From: Sanderia malayensis
Taxonomy: Eukaryota > Cnidaria > Scyphozoa > Semaeostomeae > Pelagiidae
NCBI GenBank assembly: GCA_013076295.1
Contig: RQOL01000863.1
Coordinates: 1,864,180-1,928,179 of the forward strand
Length of the DNA stretch: 64,000 bases
Direction of reading: 5' to 3'
Shown here: piece after piece, positions 47,185 through 59,200 of the stretch
Numbering within the stretch: the first letter of the stretch is position 1
Layout: each line of letters starts with the position of its first letter
The notes under the pieces: model-generated
The model's database searches: none
What the model was told of the DNA's origin: nothing
The model's input: the letters and a program-made list of their open reading frames with translations, nothing else
Translations under genes and position numbers: made by a program

Positions 47185-49145
47185 TCCAGCATGTTTTGAG
47201 GGATTTTAGGCCTAGTACAAGCAGTTTGAGTATTAGGCTTCTGTTGGACAGTTTGACTTGTTTTACGTATTATGCTTTGGAAAGTTTTGTAGATTGTTTA
47301 CTCGGTGATGTTTTATTGATAGTTTTCATGATAGGTTTTTAAATTATTCTGCTATTAATTTTGATTAGAGTGTAGTCTTGATACTGCTGTTACGTCACTG
47401 GCTGCCATCGATAATCCTATAACCTGGAGTCGTGTGAAAGTAACTACTCAACTTTTACTTTGAGTGTATGTGTGCGTGTTTGAGTATGTATTCAATTGTG
47501 AACGGAGTTATCTAGTAATTATTTTAGATTTTCTTTTATTTTGAAAGAGTAATCGTTACCTTAGGACATAGCAAAGTTTTATTTGCTGAACGCGTTAGCT
47601 CGTGTTTTCAGGCCAGGTAACCTCTAGGGTTTGGACTTACAGTACTGGTCTAGAGCTTCGAAAGCTCTCAAAGTCCGAAGGAAGTTTTTTAGGCCACGTT
47701 ATTTCAAAGGCTGTTGACTTGAAAATTTGGCCCTTCAAAGTCCAAAGTCTGACCAAAGCAAAATGTATACAATAGTACCAAATAATGAGACATTATCTTC
47801 CCTTTCACAGTGCTGGGTCACACCCTGTCTTGTCTCGTGCTAACAAGTTGACGAGTACTCAACGCCAACAAAATTTTGCTGCCTAGGCCTCGACGTAGGC
47901 CCTGGCATCTCACAACATTGTAAATAGTGTATAATACGAAACGCTTATCGAATATTAAATTATCAAGAAAGTCATTCCGAAATAATACCTTAATGTTATT
48001 AAAATAATAATACCCCACATTTGCGCACCCTTTTCAATATAATTAACGTATCGGTATTTATCTGTTTTTTTTTTCATTTAACATCGTAGTGATATATGTA
48101 GCTTTCTGTTGCCGTATAGTAGGCCCAGGTTGGCAGCCATAAACCAGTTTTAATGGTGTCAGCCATTTTGTTTTGTGGTGGTCTTTAGATGGAAATTATT
48201 GGCCCTGCAGTTAACATTTCTTAGTCATAACAAGACACAAGCTTAAATTTAAAAAAGAAATAATTTATTGCATATCCTTTAAATTCAAAAAATGCTGATG
48301 GGATTGAAAGTTTTTAGAAGTCACGGAGCGATCTATTGACCGAAGGAAGTACCGTTCTTCTCGGATGTTATGGCACCTTATGTTCACAATGGCTTTAGAG
48401 CTTTCAAACGATATTACTTGGAAGACACATCTTACAGTTATGTCTGTCTCTCTCTCCTCTCTAAAACGGGAAAATACTTCTGGATGGCTGAATTTGATCG
48501 CTCCAAGGCTGATGCCCTTAATTGTAGAAGTAATTTCAATCGTAATCGGCCTATGTTTCCCAGCATTGTGTGATTTTATGTTTTCTTATTACTTTAGTTA
48601 ATACAATTCGGGTAGATGTATCATAAAGTTTTCCTTTCATTCAGTTCTAATCATCAGGATATCGTTAATTGACGTCCATGTTTCATTCTTGTAGTATGCT
48701 AGAATCAGGCAGGCCTGGAAGGTTGACTTTTTGAGCTTGTTCACAGCATCGTTCCCTTGGTGATTTTGTCTATTGTCCAATCATCCTGGAGTATTGCCAT
48801 ACGGCTGACGTGATAAGTGAGATATTTGTCGCATCGTATCTGATGAACTTTTCTCAAGGCTGGACCAACAGAGGCATGAGATGAAAAGGGTATCCAAGTT
48901 TTCCAAACAGAAAATTCCCGTGTATGTTTTGGTATAATTTGAAGTCCTATCCACCTTATAAATTGCAGAAACAAGCTCAATTTGTCGAATGCCTTCCAGG
49001 CAGCTATTCTGAATATATCATTCAATGTAAACTTTCGGAATTTCGTTTGACAATGTGTGCTATTTACATCAATGTACTGTTTTGCTTTTTGCAATTTCAT
49101 CTGTTATGAAAAGCATCAAAGAAATAAATAAAATAAAAAAGAACG
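47185..49145. other. HIPK 3' region and spacer
   Basis: No supported gene. Two overlapping frames at 48340-48600 are both open for 70-80 codons (one reading APYVHNGFRAFKRYYLEDTS); neither has a recognised relative or clear splice partners. A TTTTTTTTTTCATTT tract lies near 48065. Confidence 0.45.
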
Positions 49146-52100
49146 CCATGTGCGGGAATCGAACCTGTGACTGCAGACTTTGCACAAAGACTTCGTGTAA
49201 GTATGGCTTTCCAAGTAATTTTACACAGTAAAAAGTTGATTGACATTTCAAATTGATACTTGCCATATATAGCATGTCCAATTGTTCTCTTTCAGACGTA
49301 TATGGTATGATAATGGTGTCCAAGCCCTTTGAACGCGCGTTGTTGTCACATGCGGTTTTTTTCAAATCATTTCAGCAGTTGGAGAAGTAGCTGTGATCAG
49401 AAAGGATAAATCTGTCTGTTAGGCCCAGTGCTGAATTAGTTTCGCCTCAGCTTGTTGTCCCACGCGGCAGTATTTTTCAAATCATTTCAGTTGGAGAAAT
49501 AAGAACGAGAGAGGATTTGGGTGCTTCTCATGGTCAATGTTGCACGAGCTTCGTCAATATGCTTTTACAGCTCGTTAAAGTTGGAGAAGGGAAAATGGAT
49601 GATCCAAGAAACAGCTCGAAATTATTTAGGCCCAGTTCATCGCTACCAAGGTAAGATTTTGCTTCACTTTCCGTTTACTTTTTGAATTGTTTCTAGTTTA
49701 TTTATAAGCCAAAATTATTTATTTATTTTGCAAGGTTTAATTAATAAGCTGTTGCTTTTTGCTGTTTCTTGTTAGTTTGTTTTAGATCAGGTTTTGATAT
49801 TTTTGCTTCGTATTTTTAGGGAATTACCCAGGAAATATCAGAAATTTGTACAAATGATTTCAGCTCATGACTGCAAAGGTAAGCTCTCGTAATTTATTTA
49901 TTTGGAACAATTTTAATTTACTCGAACTATATTTTTTTCAAGCCTTAATTCGTTAAATTCCTGTAATAAATTTTATAAACAGCTACTATTTCATTTTACT
50001 TCTTTTTATTCAATTAATTACTGAACATATTCTAATAAGTTTTTGTCTTTACAGGATATCACCGCTAATCCTTTTGAAACGACATTTTGGCAATGCGGTT
50101 GGAAGAGCTTGTGGCAACTTAGGCCAAGTGCTGGATGATCTTCAGTTAGGCCCAATTGAATTTATGTCTGCGAAGGTAAGTTTTTCTTTGATGTTGTTTT
50201 TTTAAACAGTTTTGATTTCCCCAAATAATGTTATATCAATCTTATTTTTAAATCTAGCCGTTAGCATAATGAAGTAATCATAATATTTATTTATTCGAAG
50301 TTATATTAATTGTTCGCTATCGGGAGAGTTCATTCCATTCTATGAAATTTACTAGGCCTTTACCGCCATGTTATTGCTTCTTGTTTAATCCACGTCTGTT
50401 TTAGAAATATATTTACATGTTTTTTTGCTTTTTAGGATGCGATGTGTTGTAACAATTTTCTCTATTTGTCTCTATTTGTTTCTATTTGTTTGTTTTATTT
50501 TTAGATACCGGAGGATGGAAAATAAAGAAGAACACGTATGCTATTTTTTTCTATTTTTTTCTTAGTGATTTATATTTCTTTGTTGCTGTTCATGAAAAGA
50601 AGAAAATAAGATGTTTGTTTATACCTTTATATATTTTCTAATATTTTGGGGCTGTTTATCTTCATATATTGATAATATTCTCTCTTTTTTAGGATCAACA
50701 TGGATTCAGAAGACGACGGAGGATAAAAAATCCCCCCCCCGGAATTCCCTGGGGAATACGAATTCCCTTGGGAATACCAATTCCCTGGAGAATACCAATT
50801 CCCTGGGGAATACCAATTCCCTTGGGAATATTAAATCCCTAGGGAAATAGGGGATACCAATTTTGCAGAGGTACCCAATATCTCTTCCCTACCCACCTTG
50901 TACCCCCTGGATGTACAAGGGGGTAGGGGAGCCTGAAATAAAAAGAGAATGTGCTTAGTAAAATGCATATTATTTACACAAGGCTCATATAATAGGCTAT
51001 GTATAAAGGTATAAAAATCTAGTAAGGAAATATAAATCAATAAAATAAAATAGAAAAAATGGCATACGTGTTCTTCTTTATTTTCCATCTTCCGGTATCT
51101 AAAAATAAAACAAACAAATAGAGACAAGTGGAAAAATTGTTACAACGAAGGAGTAGGATAATAGACAAAATGTGTAACGGGGGCTTACATCTGTAGCCAT
51201 ATCATGAACTTGGCCTAACCGAAGATCAGCCATAGGCCTGTGCAGACTCCAGTTCATCATTGAACATTTCCAAAATGATGCTCCAACATCACAGCTAATA
51301 TCCTAAAAAGCAAAAAACATGTAAATATATTTCTAAAATAGACGAGGATTAAACAAGAAGCAATAACATGGTGGTAAAGGCCTAACAATTTTCGGAGAAT
51401 GGAATGAACTCTCCCAATAGCAAGCAATTACTATTACTTCAAATAAATAAATATTATGGTTACTTAATTATGCTAACGGATAGATTTAAAAATAAGATTG
51501 ATATAACATTATTTGGGGAAATCAAAACTGTTTAAAAAAAACATAAAACAAAAACTCACCTTCGCAGTCATAAATGGAATTGGGCCTAACCGAAGATCAT
51601 TCAGCACTAGGCCTAAGTTGCCACAAGCTCTTCCAACCGCATTGCGAAAATGTCATTTCAAAAGGATTAGCGGTGATATCCTGTAAAGACAAAAACTTAT
51701 TAGAATATGTTCAGTAATTAATTGAATAAAAAGAAGTAAAATGAAATAGTAGCTGTTTATAAAATTTATTACAGGAATTTAACGAATTAATGCTTGAAAA
51801 AAATATAGTTCGAGTAAATTAAAATTGTTGCAAATAAATAAATTACGAGAGCTTACCTTTGCAGTTATTAGTTGAAGAAGACCTAACCAAAAACCATCCT
51901 GTCTTATTGGCTTCGGGCTTTTCTTTCTGCAGCTGAAATCATTTGTACAAATGAAGTTTCTGATATTTCATGGGCAATTCCCTAAAAATACGAAGCAAAA
52001 ATATCAAAACCTGATCTAAAACAAACTGACAAGAAACAGCAGCAGCTTATTAATTAAACCTTGCAAAATAAATATATAATTTTGGATGATAAATAAACTG

Positions 52101-52645
52101 GAAGCAATTCAAAAAGTAAACGTAAAGTAAAGCAAAATCTTACCTTGGTAGCGATAAAATGGGCCTAAATAGCTTCGAGTTGTTTTTTGGATCATCCATT
52201 TTCCCTTCTCCAACTTTAATGAGCTGCAAAAGCATATTTTAGACGAAGCTCGTGCGACACTGGCCTTGAGAAGCACCCAGATCCTCTCTCGTTCTTATTT
52301 CTCCAACTGAAATAATTTGAAAAATACTACCGCGTGCGACAACAAGCTGAGGCGAAGCTAGTTCACCACTAGGCCTAACAGACAGATTTATCCTTTCTAA
52401 TCACAGCTATTTCTGAAATGATTTGAAAAAACCGCATGTGACAACGAAGCGCGTTCAAAGGGCTTGGACACCATTATCATACCATATACGTCTGAAAGAG
52501 AACAATTGGACATGCCATATATGGCAAGCATCAATTTCAAATGTCAATCAACTTTTTACTGTGTAAAACTACTTGAAAAGCCATTCTTACACGAAGTAAC
52601 AATATAGAGTCTGCAGTCACGCGTTCGATTCCCATGCATGACCTT
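49146..52645. repeat. 3.5-kb imperfect inverted repeat (foldback structure)
   Basis: Left arm about 49146-50700, right arm about 50940-52645, centre about 240 bp. Matching landmarks: GGGAATCGAAC (49154) with GTTCGATTCCC (52622); GTGTCCAAGCCC (49318) with GGGCTTGGACAC (52461); GATATCACCGCTAATCC (50055) with GGATTAGCGGTGATATC (51663); GATACCGGAGGATGG (50504) with CCATCTTCCGGTATC (51085). Arms differ by indels and substitutions, so it is not an assembly mirror of one read. Splice-like edges (TTTTAG|GGAATT, AAAG|GTAAGC, TTACAG|GATATC, CGAAG|GTAAGT) are preserved in both arms. TTAGGCCCA-type 9-mers recur at least five times per arm. The centre holds a roughly 18-bp repeat AATTCCCTGGGGAATACC. The outer ends carry a B-box match. 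Confidence 0.9.
50738..50850 (+). repeat. 18-bp repeat at the centre of the inverted repeat
   Basis: About six copies of GGGAATACCAATTCCCTG-like units, each itself nearly palindromic (CCCTGGGG, GGGAATNNNAATTCCC), preceded by a CCCCCCCC run. Confidence 0.85.
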
Positions 52646-53156
52646 AATTTTTTATTTTATAAGCCAAGCAGATAAACTAAACAATATTATTAACATGAAC
52701 AGAATAATAAAATAATCAGATAAACGATAGTGTATTAATTAATACGCAAGTTATTAATTAATTAAACGTTCAATGCTCTTCGATTTGTCGTCGCCTTCCG
52801 TCGAATGAATTGAGGAAAGTTACAATTACAATCATAAAGTCTAAATTATTAATAAAATTGTGATACATAATAAAATGATAATTAAACTGAAGAACAAGCC
52901 TATATCCACACCAAGGAGTTTAGGAACCGACAGAAAATTTAGGCTACCTACATTCCTTTCCCGGTATATTTACAAGGCAATATGGCAGCAGTATATGGAA
53001 TGCTTCTATGTTTACAATAGAATCTTATGGGTGAATTTTTATATATTTGCCTGTGTCTAAATGCCTATTCACACCTGAACGTATGTTTGTGCTTCTAAAC
53101 ATATGAAAGGTACAGTGCGTAACTACGACAGCAAGCACTTCACATGATCTCGGTTT

Positions 53157-54392
53157 TCATAACTCACTCTCGGTATTGTTTGAACTCTCTGTTGGGATCT
53201 TGGACGGGCCCGATGCACTTGCGACACTTAGGGAATCTCTGTCGAAACGCCGTCGCAACACCGCAAGAAAGGCGTTACGAAACTGCTTGCTACCAATTCC
53301 ATAGATCAACGGATTCACACAAACTTTCAAATCGACCAGGGTGACGATCAATAGTAGCACATCGCTTGGTATCGACACAGCTTTGGATAGATGGAGAATG
53401 TTGATGAGAAACGCGGGCATCCAACAGACAATGTAGGCCACTACAATAGCAAACATCACCCGAGTAACTTCTTGCTCCACGTCCGACTTTTCTCGTCTGA
53501 ATCGAAAAAATCGGGATTTTTTGGGGACGAGCAGCTCTTGCTTGCTACAACTCGATGCGACTCCGGCATTGCCATTTTCAACAGTAAGAGATGCCATCGT
53601 GTTGTCGTTGTTTTGAGTGTTTGAATCCTGCTGCTTGGCTGTCAGATTCTGTTCGGTTACCTTCGCTTCGTCATTGCCAGTGGAATCGAGAGATGCGACA
53701 CTCAAGTTCTTTTTGGGAGAGGCTGTCTTGATTTCGATCTTCGGTTTGGCAACGTTGGTCTTTCTGCGATGGATGCGCGGAGTGACGGCGCGGCTGTGTT
53801 CGCGCAACTTCAGGAATATGTTCAAGTAGCAGAATATCAACACAGGAAATGTGATGCCAACATTGAACAAGTAGTAGATGCTACGAAACACCAGGTTGAT
53901 GCGATCCCAGTTGACGAAGCAGGCACCATGTGATTTACTGTATCTGTACTTGCCCAGGCCAATGACAGGCATTAGAGCGAGCAACAGCGTTCCGCCGAAT
54001 ATACCGGCGCAATAAGCCAATGTCTTCTTCAGTGTGAACACTCGATTGAAGCTACGAGGCTTGCACACCTTGAAATACCGGACCACGGCAATGGTGGCGA
54101 GAAGAACAGCGGACTGACACGAACCAATCGTCCGGAACATACCAGATAGTTGACAAAAGGTTGCGTCCATAGACGTTGCACCAGATGCCAGATTTATGGA
54201 TTTTGTTGTCAATATGATGGAGGCTTTCATCAGGTCGACGAACGCTAGCTGCAGCACAAACATGTTGTTAATTGTTCTCAGAGAACGCACGCTGAAAAAT
54301 GCTACAATGACAAGCACATTACCAAAAGTTCCAACAACAGCAAAAATTGCGGATGCAATGATGTTGATCAGAATTCCAGTTTCAGACATCAT
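53157..54392 (-). CDS. Class A (rhodopsin-like) G protein-coupled receptor, single exon
   Basis: 411 aa, ATG at 54392-54390. Seven membrane segments with family landmarks: GNVLVI in TM1 (Asn25), LAFVD in TM2 (49-53), Cys80 at the top of TM3 able to pair with Cys158 in loop 2, VRY (104-106) where most receptors have DRY, CWMP in TM6 (323-326), NPLIY in TM7 (360-364). Long third intracellular loop (about 196-308), Lys/Ser/Asn-rich. The C-terminus ESEL fits a class I PDZ ligand. The TM7 Lys (LVDLKVCVNP) is two residues too close to NPxxY for the opsin chromophore site, so this is not an opsin; ligand unknown. The loop 2 pattern is loosely melatonin/amine-like, which is weak evidence. Single-exon receptors of this class are often locally expanded in early animals. 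Confidence 0.93.
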   Translation of the reverse strand: MMSETGILINIIASAIFAVVGTFGNVLVIVAFFSVRSLRTINNMFVLQLAFVDLMKASIILTTKSINLASGATSMDATFCQLSGMFRTIGSCQSAVLLATIAVVRYFKVCKPRSFNRVFTLKKTLAYCAGIFGGTLLLALMPVIGLGKYRYSKSHGACFVNWDRINLVFRSIYYLFNVGITFPVLIFCYLNIFLKLREHSRAVTPRIHRRKTNVAKPKIEIKTASPKKNLSVASLDSTGNDEAKVTEQNLTAKQQDSNTQNNDNTMASLTVENGNAGVASSCSKQELLVPKKSRFFRFRREKSDVEQEVTRVMFAIVVAYIVCWMPAFLINILHLSKAVSIPSDVLLLIVTLVDLKVCVNPLIYGIGSKQFRNAFLAVLRRRFDRDSLSVASASGPSKIPTESSNNTESEL

Positions 54393-56239
54393 GCAAAGTC
54401 TGAATCAAATCCACGTCAAACAACACCGTCTGTTAGTCACCTCTCTCTCTCTCTAGCTGCGCCACCGAATGTAAGAACACTGAAACAACAGATGAAATGC
54501 ATTTATCGCACGCAGGAAATTTCTCATCTAAACGCAAAAATTTCAATAAATCTCGGCGTCAAAGTTAGTCGTGTTTTTTCAAAACTTGGCAAACAACACC
54601 GCCTCCTCATCGACTTTGGTTATTCTTGTCTCACACAAAACCAATTCAAATATTAGACAACTGATAATGAATTCAAGTGAAAATTATTTCTAGCAAGTTT
54701 CGCATTGATCATGTATATTCGCAAAATTGCAATTCGATTTTCTGTTGCAGAGAATGCAAACAGATTTTGAAGTAAAATTGATTCATATTTGCATTGCTGT
54801 TGCATATTGCAGCGCAATAAAGTATTTCACGTACCAGTTTGATTAAACAACTGAATTTAATTTCTCTTGAATTTAAACCTAAGCGCACAGTAATATGCAC
54901 AAAGACCGTGGTACTTGCAGCAAAAAGGAAACAGATAAGCGCAAATATGCTCAAACAAACCTTTTGACGAGATTCTTGCTTGAATTGCCAGCAGCGAGGA
55001 TAGGATTAAGCACTCCAAATATTCTTGTTCACCTGCATGGAGAACATATAGTATCTTAGCGACATGTATAGTGACATGAATTCGGTGTGGTTTAACCAGT
55101 CAATAACAGGCGATACCACAAGAAAAGCTGATTATCCAGACTGAGATTCAATCTTGGAATCGATCAACTGCGTCCAACCCTGTAGAAATGATTAATCCTT
55201 TGCGGAAATTGATAAAAATCAAATCAAATGACTTCAACAGACTTACTTTATGACAGGAAAATCCACATCTGACCAGGAGTAGCGAAACACCAGTAAATAC
55301 GACAGACTCTGCGTTAAATCGAATTAAAGAATGTTGTTCCAGCTTGAATAATATTTGTTTGTTGTTGCAATGGCTTGTCAGAAGAAACGATGCAAAGACC
55401 ATTAAGAAAAGACGCGATTTTTGTTTACTTCCAATTTCTTTGTTGATCAATACAGAGCTTTCAAGAGGACGATATTCGGTGTCAACATTTGGCGAATTGC
55501 CCTATCTGCACTTACGGATAGTCGATGCCAGGACACTCGCGTGTGTGTCATAAAGTGACAGACAAATGCAAAGTTCTCGATACCTGTATATTGCGTGGGA
55601 TAGGTTTGCCGAGTCTGGTGGTCTGGCTTGTCTTTGTCGTTTCCAAGACAAAGACTATCGGGATATCAACAGGATGAGAATTCACAGACGAAACACATGC
55701 CACGGTTTCAATCAATAGATACCACTCTTTTCTTCGTTCTTCAAATAAAGCTGCTTCACACAACCGCTTTTCATTATCATCATGCCATCTTCACATCATA
55801 AAATGCTCAGACTAAACGCAAACCTCTGTCACATATTCAACAATAAAGACAGCAAGAAAAAGCAAGGAAATTTCAAAAAGAAAACAAAGAAAAGCAAGGA
55901 AATTTCAAAAAGAGAACAAAGAAAAGCAAGGCAATTTCAAAAACAGACTACGTGGAAAAGCAATATTAAGAAGAAAGCAAAATGCATCCTGTAACTCGAC
56001 AATATAAGCTCAACATAACACCAACCTCTTCTTAATTGACCAAACTCTTGTGATTAATGCACAATATATATATACATATATATACAAAGATATTTATTCA
56101 AACATGCAAACATTCACAAACATACACTGACAACTGAACGCACACTGTCCCACTCTCTCACAACGACGCAGTTTTTTTTACTTATAGCAAAGCAAACTGC
56201 AACAATTCAGATAAATAGAAAAATCACTTACTGAATCAG
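54393..56239. other. Interval between GPCR and sulfatase genes
   Basis: Holds the GPCR 5' region and the sulfatase 3' end (both minus strand). A CT-dinucleotide run (CTCTCTCTCTCTAG) lies at about 54442-54456. Three copies of an about 31-bp AAAAGCAAGGAAATTTCAAA unit lie at 55855-55955. No gene recognised. Confidence 0.5.
56093..56098 (-). terminator. Poly(A) signal of the arylsulfatase gene
   Basis: TTTATT on the plus strand, i.e. AATAAA on the minus strand, 142 bases beyond the sulfatase stop codon, a normal 3' UTR length. Confidence 0.5.
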
Positions 56240-59200
56240 CTATAGATTATTCCTTTGATCTTGCTTTAAATCTATGTCATCAATAATTTGTGAAAGGTGA
56301 TTGGTGTGTTTGCTTTCGTCTTCTTGGCCCCGCCCAGATGCCTCGTCAGAAATCTGTGCATAAGCTTCTTCGTTTGAAACTGCTTTCAATGGCTTGTTCT
56401 TTGTTACATCATTCTGTACATTGTTGGCCTTCTTTGTTTGTTGAAGATGATTCTCAATGAAATCACTTCCAGTCTACGAAACAAGTCATGCATTTACAGC
56501 ACCGAACAACGCCAGCAATCATATAATTTATATGTTAAAACAAAATATAGGAGAGAACAGATAAATCAGAAATAATTAATGAAATAGCAAGTACCTCAAA
56601 AGTCTCTTTTCTCTCCGAACCCTTTCCACCATCACCCTCTCCCGAAGCATGTGATGAAAATCGTTGCTGCGTAGGCATATTCTGTGGCTGTTGCTGGGGT
56701 GCAGCATTAGCAGTAACAGTACTTGCTGCCGCCTCTTGTCTACCAGGAATGCTCGCACCTTCAGCAAGAGGTTTGTGTTCGACTGGGTTTCCAGAATCCT
56801 CCTCGATCCACGGGGTCCATATTCCGCCGTGATTTCTCGGATTTGAGTTCGGATCTGCATCGTGTTTATACTTCGGTTCTGCCATCTTATTCCTGTATTC
56901 GTCAATCTTCTCCTTGAGCTCAGTGAATTTTTCGCTGTTCTCTTGCGACAGGTCCTTGTACTCACAGGGGTCCTCCTCCATGTTGAACAGACAGCCTTGA
57001 GAGCAGTTCACAGGCTGCTCCGGTAACTCTTCGCACTCAACAGACGATGCAGGCTTTTGTTGTTTCGTTCGGAGCTTGCGGTAGGCCGGTCTGTCGTAAT
57101 CAGGAGGATTGAACCAGTCCGTCCATTCGCTGGCTGAAGAAAAAAATGTTTGCGTGACTTATGTAAACATCAATTTCCTATCAAATTAGACAGCTACCTC
57201 AAGTCTTGGTATGCAACTAAAAGCCTTAGCATGCAACTAAAAGCCTCAATATGTAACTAAAGCCTTAGTATGTAACTAAAAGCCTTAGTATGTAGCTACA
57301 AGGCTTTGCATGCAGCTATCTCCAGCAAACTATGCACCTCTTTCTAAGCAAAGTATGCAGCTATATTAAGCCTATATATATACAGCTGTATCTAAGTAAA
57401 TCAAACAGCTGTATTAAGTCCAATTAAGTTATCAGCTAAGTAAAGCTTTGATCTATAAGCAGTTAGACATAAGAAACGAAACAATGATGGACGTACAGTC
57501 TTGAAACACGACCTTCCACTTTCCTTCTCTGTAAGCGGAATTCTTGTATACCAAATCATCAATGTTCAGCAGTAATTCCTCTCTGGGTGACTCTGCACCA
57601 TCCGACAAAGTCCGCCAGACATCCACACCATCAATTTCAGTATCTGAGTCGGGTCGGCCGCCGGCTAAAGACAGTATGGTAGGAAACCAATCCGTCACGT
57701 GCAGAAGATCTGTTGAAACTCGATCAGTTTTCTTCAGCAATGGGCTGTAAACAAACCCAGCTCCACGAACACCGCCTGAAAAAAGAGACCATCACTTTGT
57801 CATATGCGTCGCTAACGATGACAACTTTACGCATTGCATATATTGATTTGGGAAAAAACAACTTTCGTTTTTACTCAGAGGGCTATTAATACTGTTCATC
57901 GTAAAGGTCTGTTCGTTTTGTAGAGGTTGCTTTTACAAATGACCATTTACCAGGAAATTTGAGACAATCAGTGTCTCTTATACCCAGGTGTTCGTTGCAT
58001 AGGTCTGCACGTTAATAAATGTCCCACTGTCTCTTGTACAATAGCGAACAGGCAAACTGTATCTTATGGTACAGCTTTACGAACTGTCACAGTACAGTTG
58101 CGACCATCACATTCAATAACATAGTAGGTAGCATGATCATGCAGTAAGCTTTCATAATTTACAACCAATGCAGCTCAGTATCTCCTTCACCTTTAGTAGA
58201 AGAATAATAGAGTAGAGATGTTGTATGATACGCTAGTGGTTTAATAGATTGAATGTACCTTCATACAGATGTGTTTTCATGCCTCTCAGGGGATAATTGC
58301 TGCCTTGGTTGGAGTCGAAGTCCTTCGACGCTCCACCATTGTCAGTGGTGAATATGATGATTGTGTTATCCAACATTTCCTTTTCTTTCAACGCATCATA
58401 TATCTGAAAGACAGAAGATATATCTAAAAGAAGAAAACAATTGAACTATATAACTTAAATATCTACAAGTTTCAAATAAACATCTTTTCTATTTCAATAA
58501 CATTGTTGTTAACGAAACTGTTTCTGTGACATTACCAGTGTACAATGAATGGGTCATATTTTTATTTTAGAGCATATTCATTTGTTGCTAGCCCAAAATC
58601 AATAGTTGCGACACTGCAGGGAATCGAACACAAGACCTTTGGGGTGGACCTGTTAACTATATAATGATTCAAAATCGGCAGGGTGGTGGGTGGCGAATAG
58701 ATCAATGGATCAGTCCATGGGTTCTGGAACATGGAAATTCTACCAGCAGAAGTTCCAGTCACGCTGAAGCTCGCAACGATGAATTTTTTTCAGAAATTTT
58801 AAGCTCGTTGCTAAAGATAAAAAACTTTTATCGAAGCTCTTCATTACCAGGGTCATATTTTTATTTTAAGGCACATTTATCTGTTGCTAACCCAAAATCA
58901 ATAGTTGAGACACTGCAGGGAATCGAACACAAGACCTTTGGGGTGGACCTGTTAACTATATAATGATTCAAAATCGACAGGGTGGTGGGTGGCGAATAGA
59001 TCAATGGATCAATCCTTGGTTTCTGCAAAATGGAAGTTCTACCAGCAGAAGTTCCAGTCACGCTGAAGCTCGCAACGATGACATTTTTTTAGAAATTGCA
59101 AGCTCGTTGCTATAGTAACTGCAGTTGTAATTGCATGAAAAACTTTTAGCGAAGCTGTTTATGTAACATTACCAAGGTCATATTTTCATTTTAGGGCACA

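Noticed and set aside
48340..48601. Possible short gene (APYVHNGFRAFKRYYLEDTS)
   Set aside because: Two frames are open together over the same bases and I recognise neither; no clear partner exons.
49146..49215. Functional tRNA gene at the tip of the inverted repeat (minus strand)
   Set aside because: The B box is perfect and GCCAT/ATGGC could pair as acceptor ends, but there is no A box and the T stem is mismatched.
53157..54392. GPCR as an opsin
   Set aside because: The TM7 Lys is four residues before the NPxxY Asn instead of six, so the retinal-binding position is not Lys.
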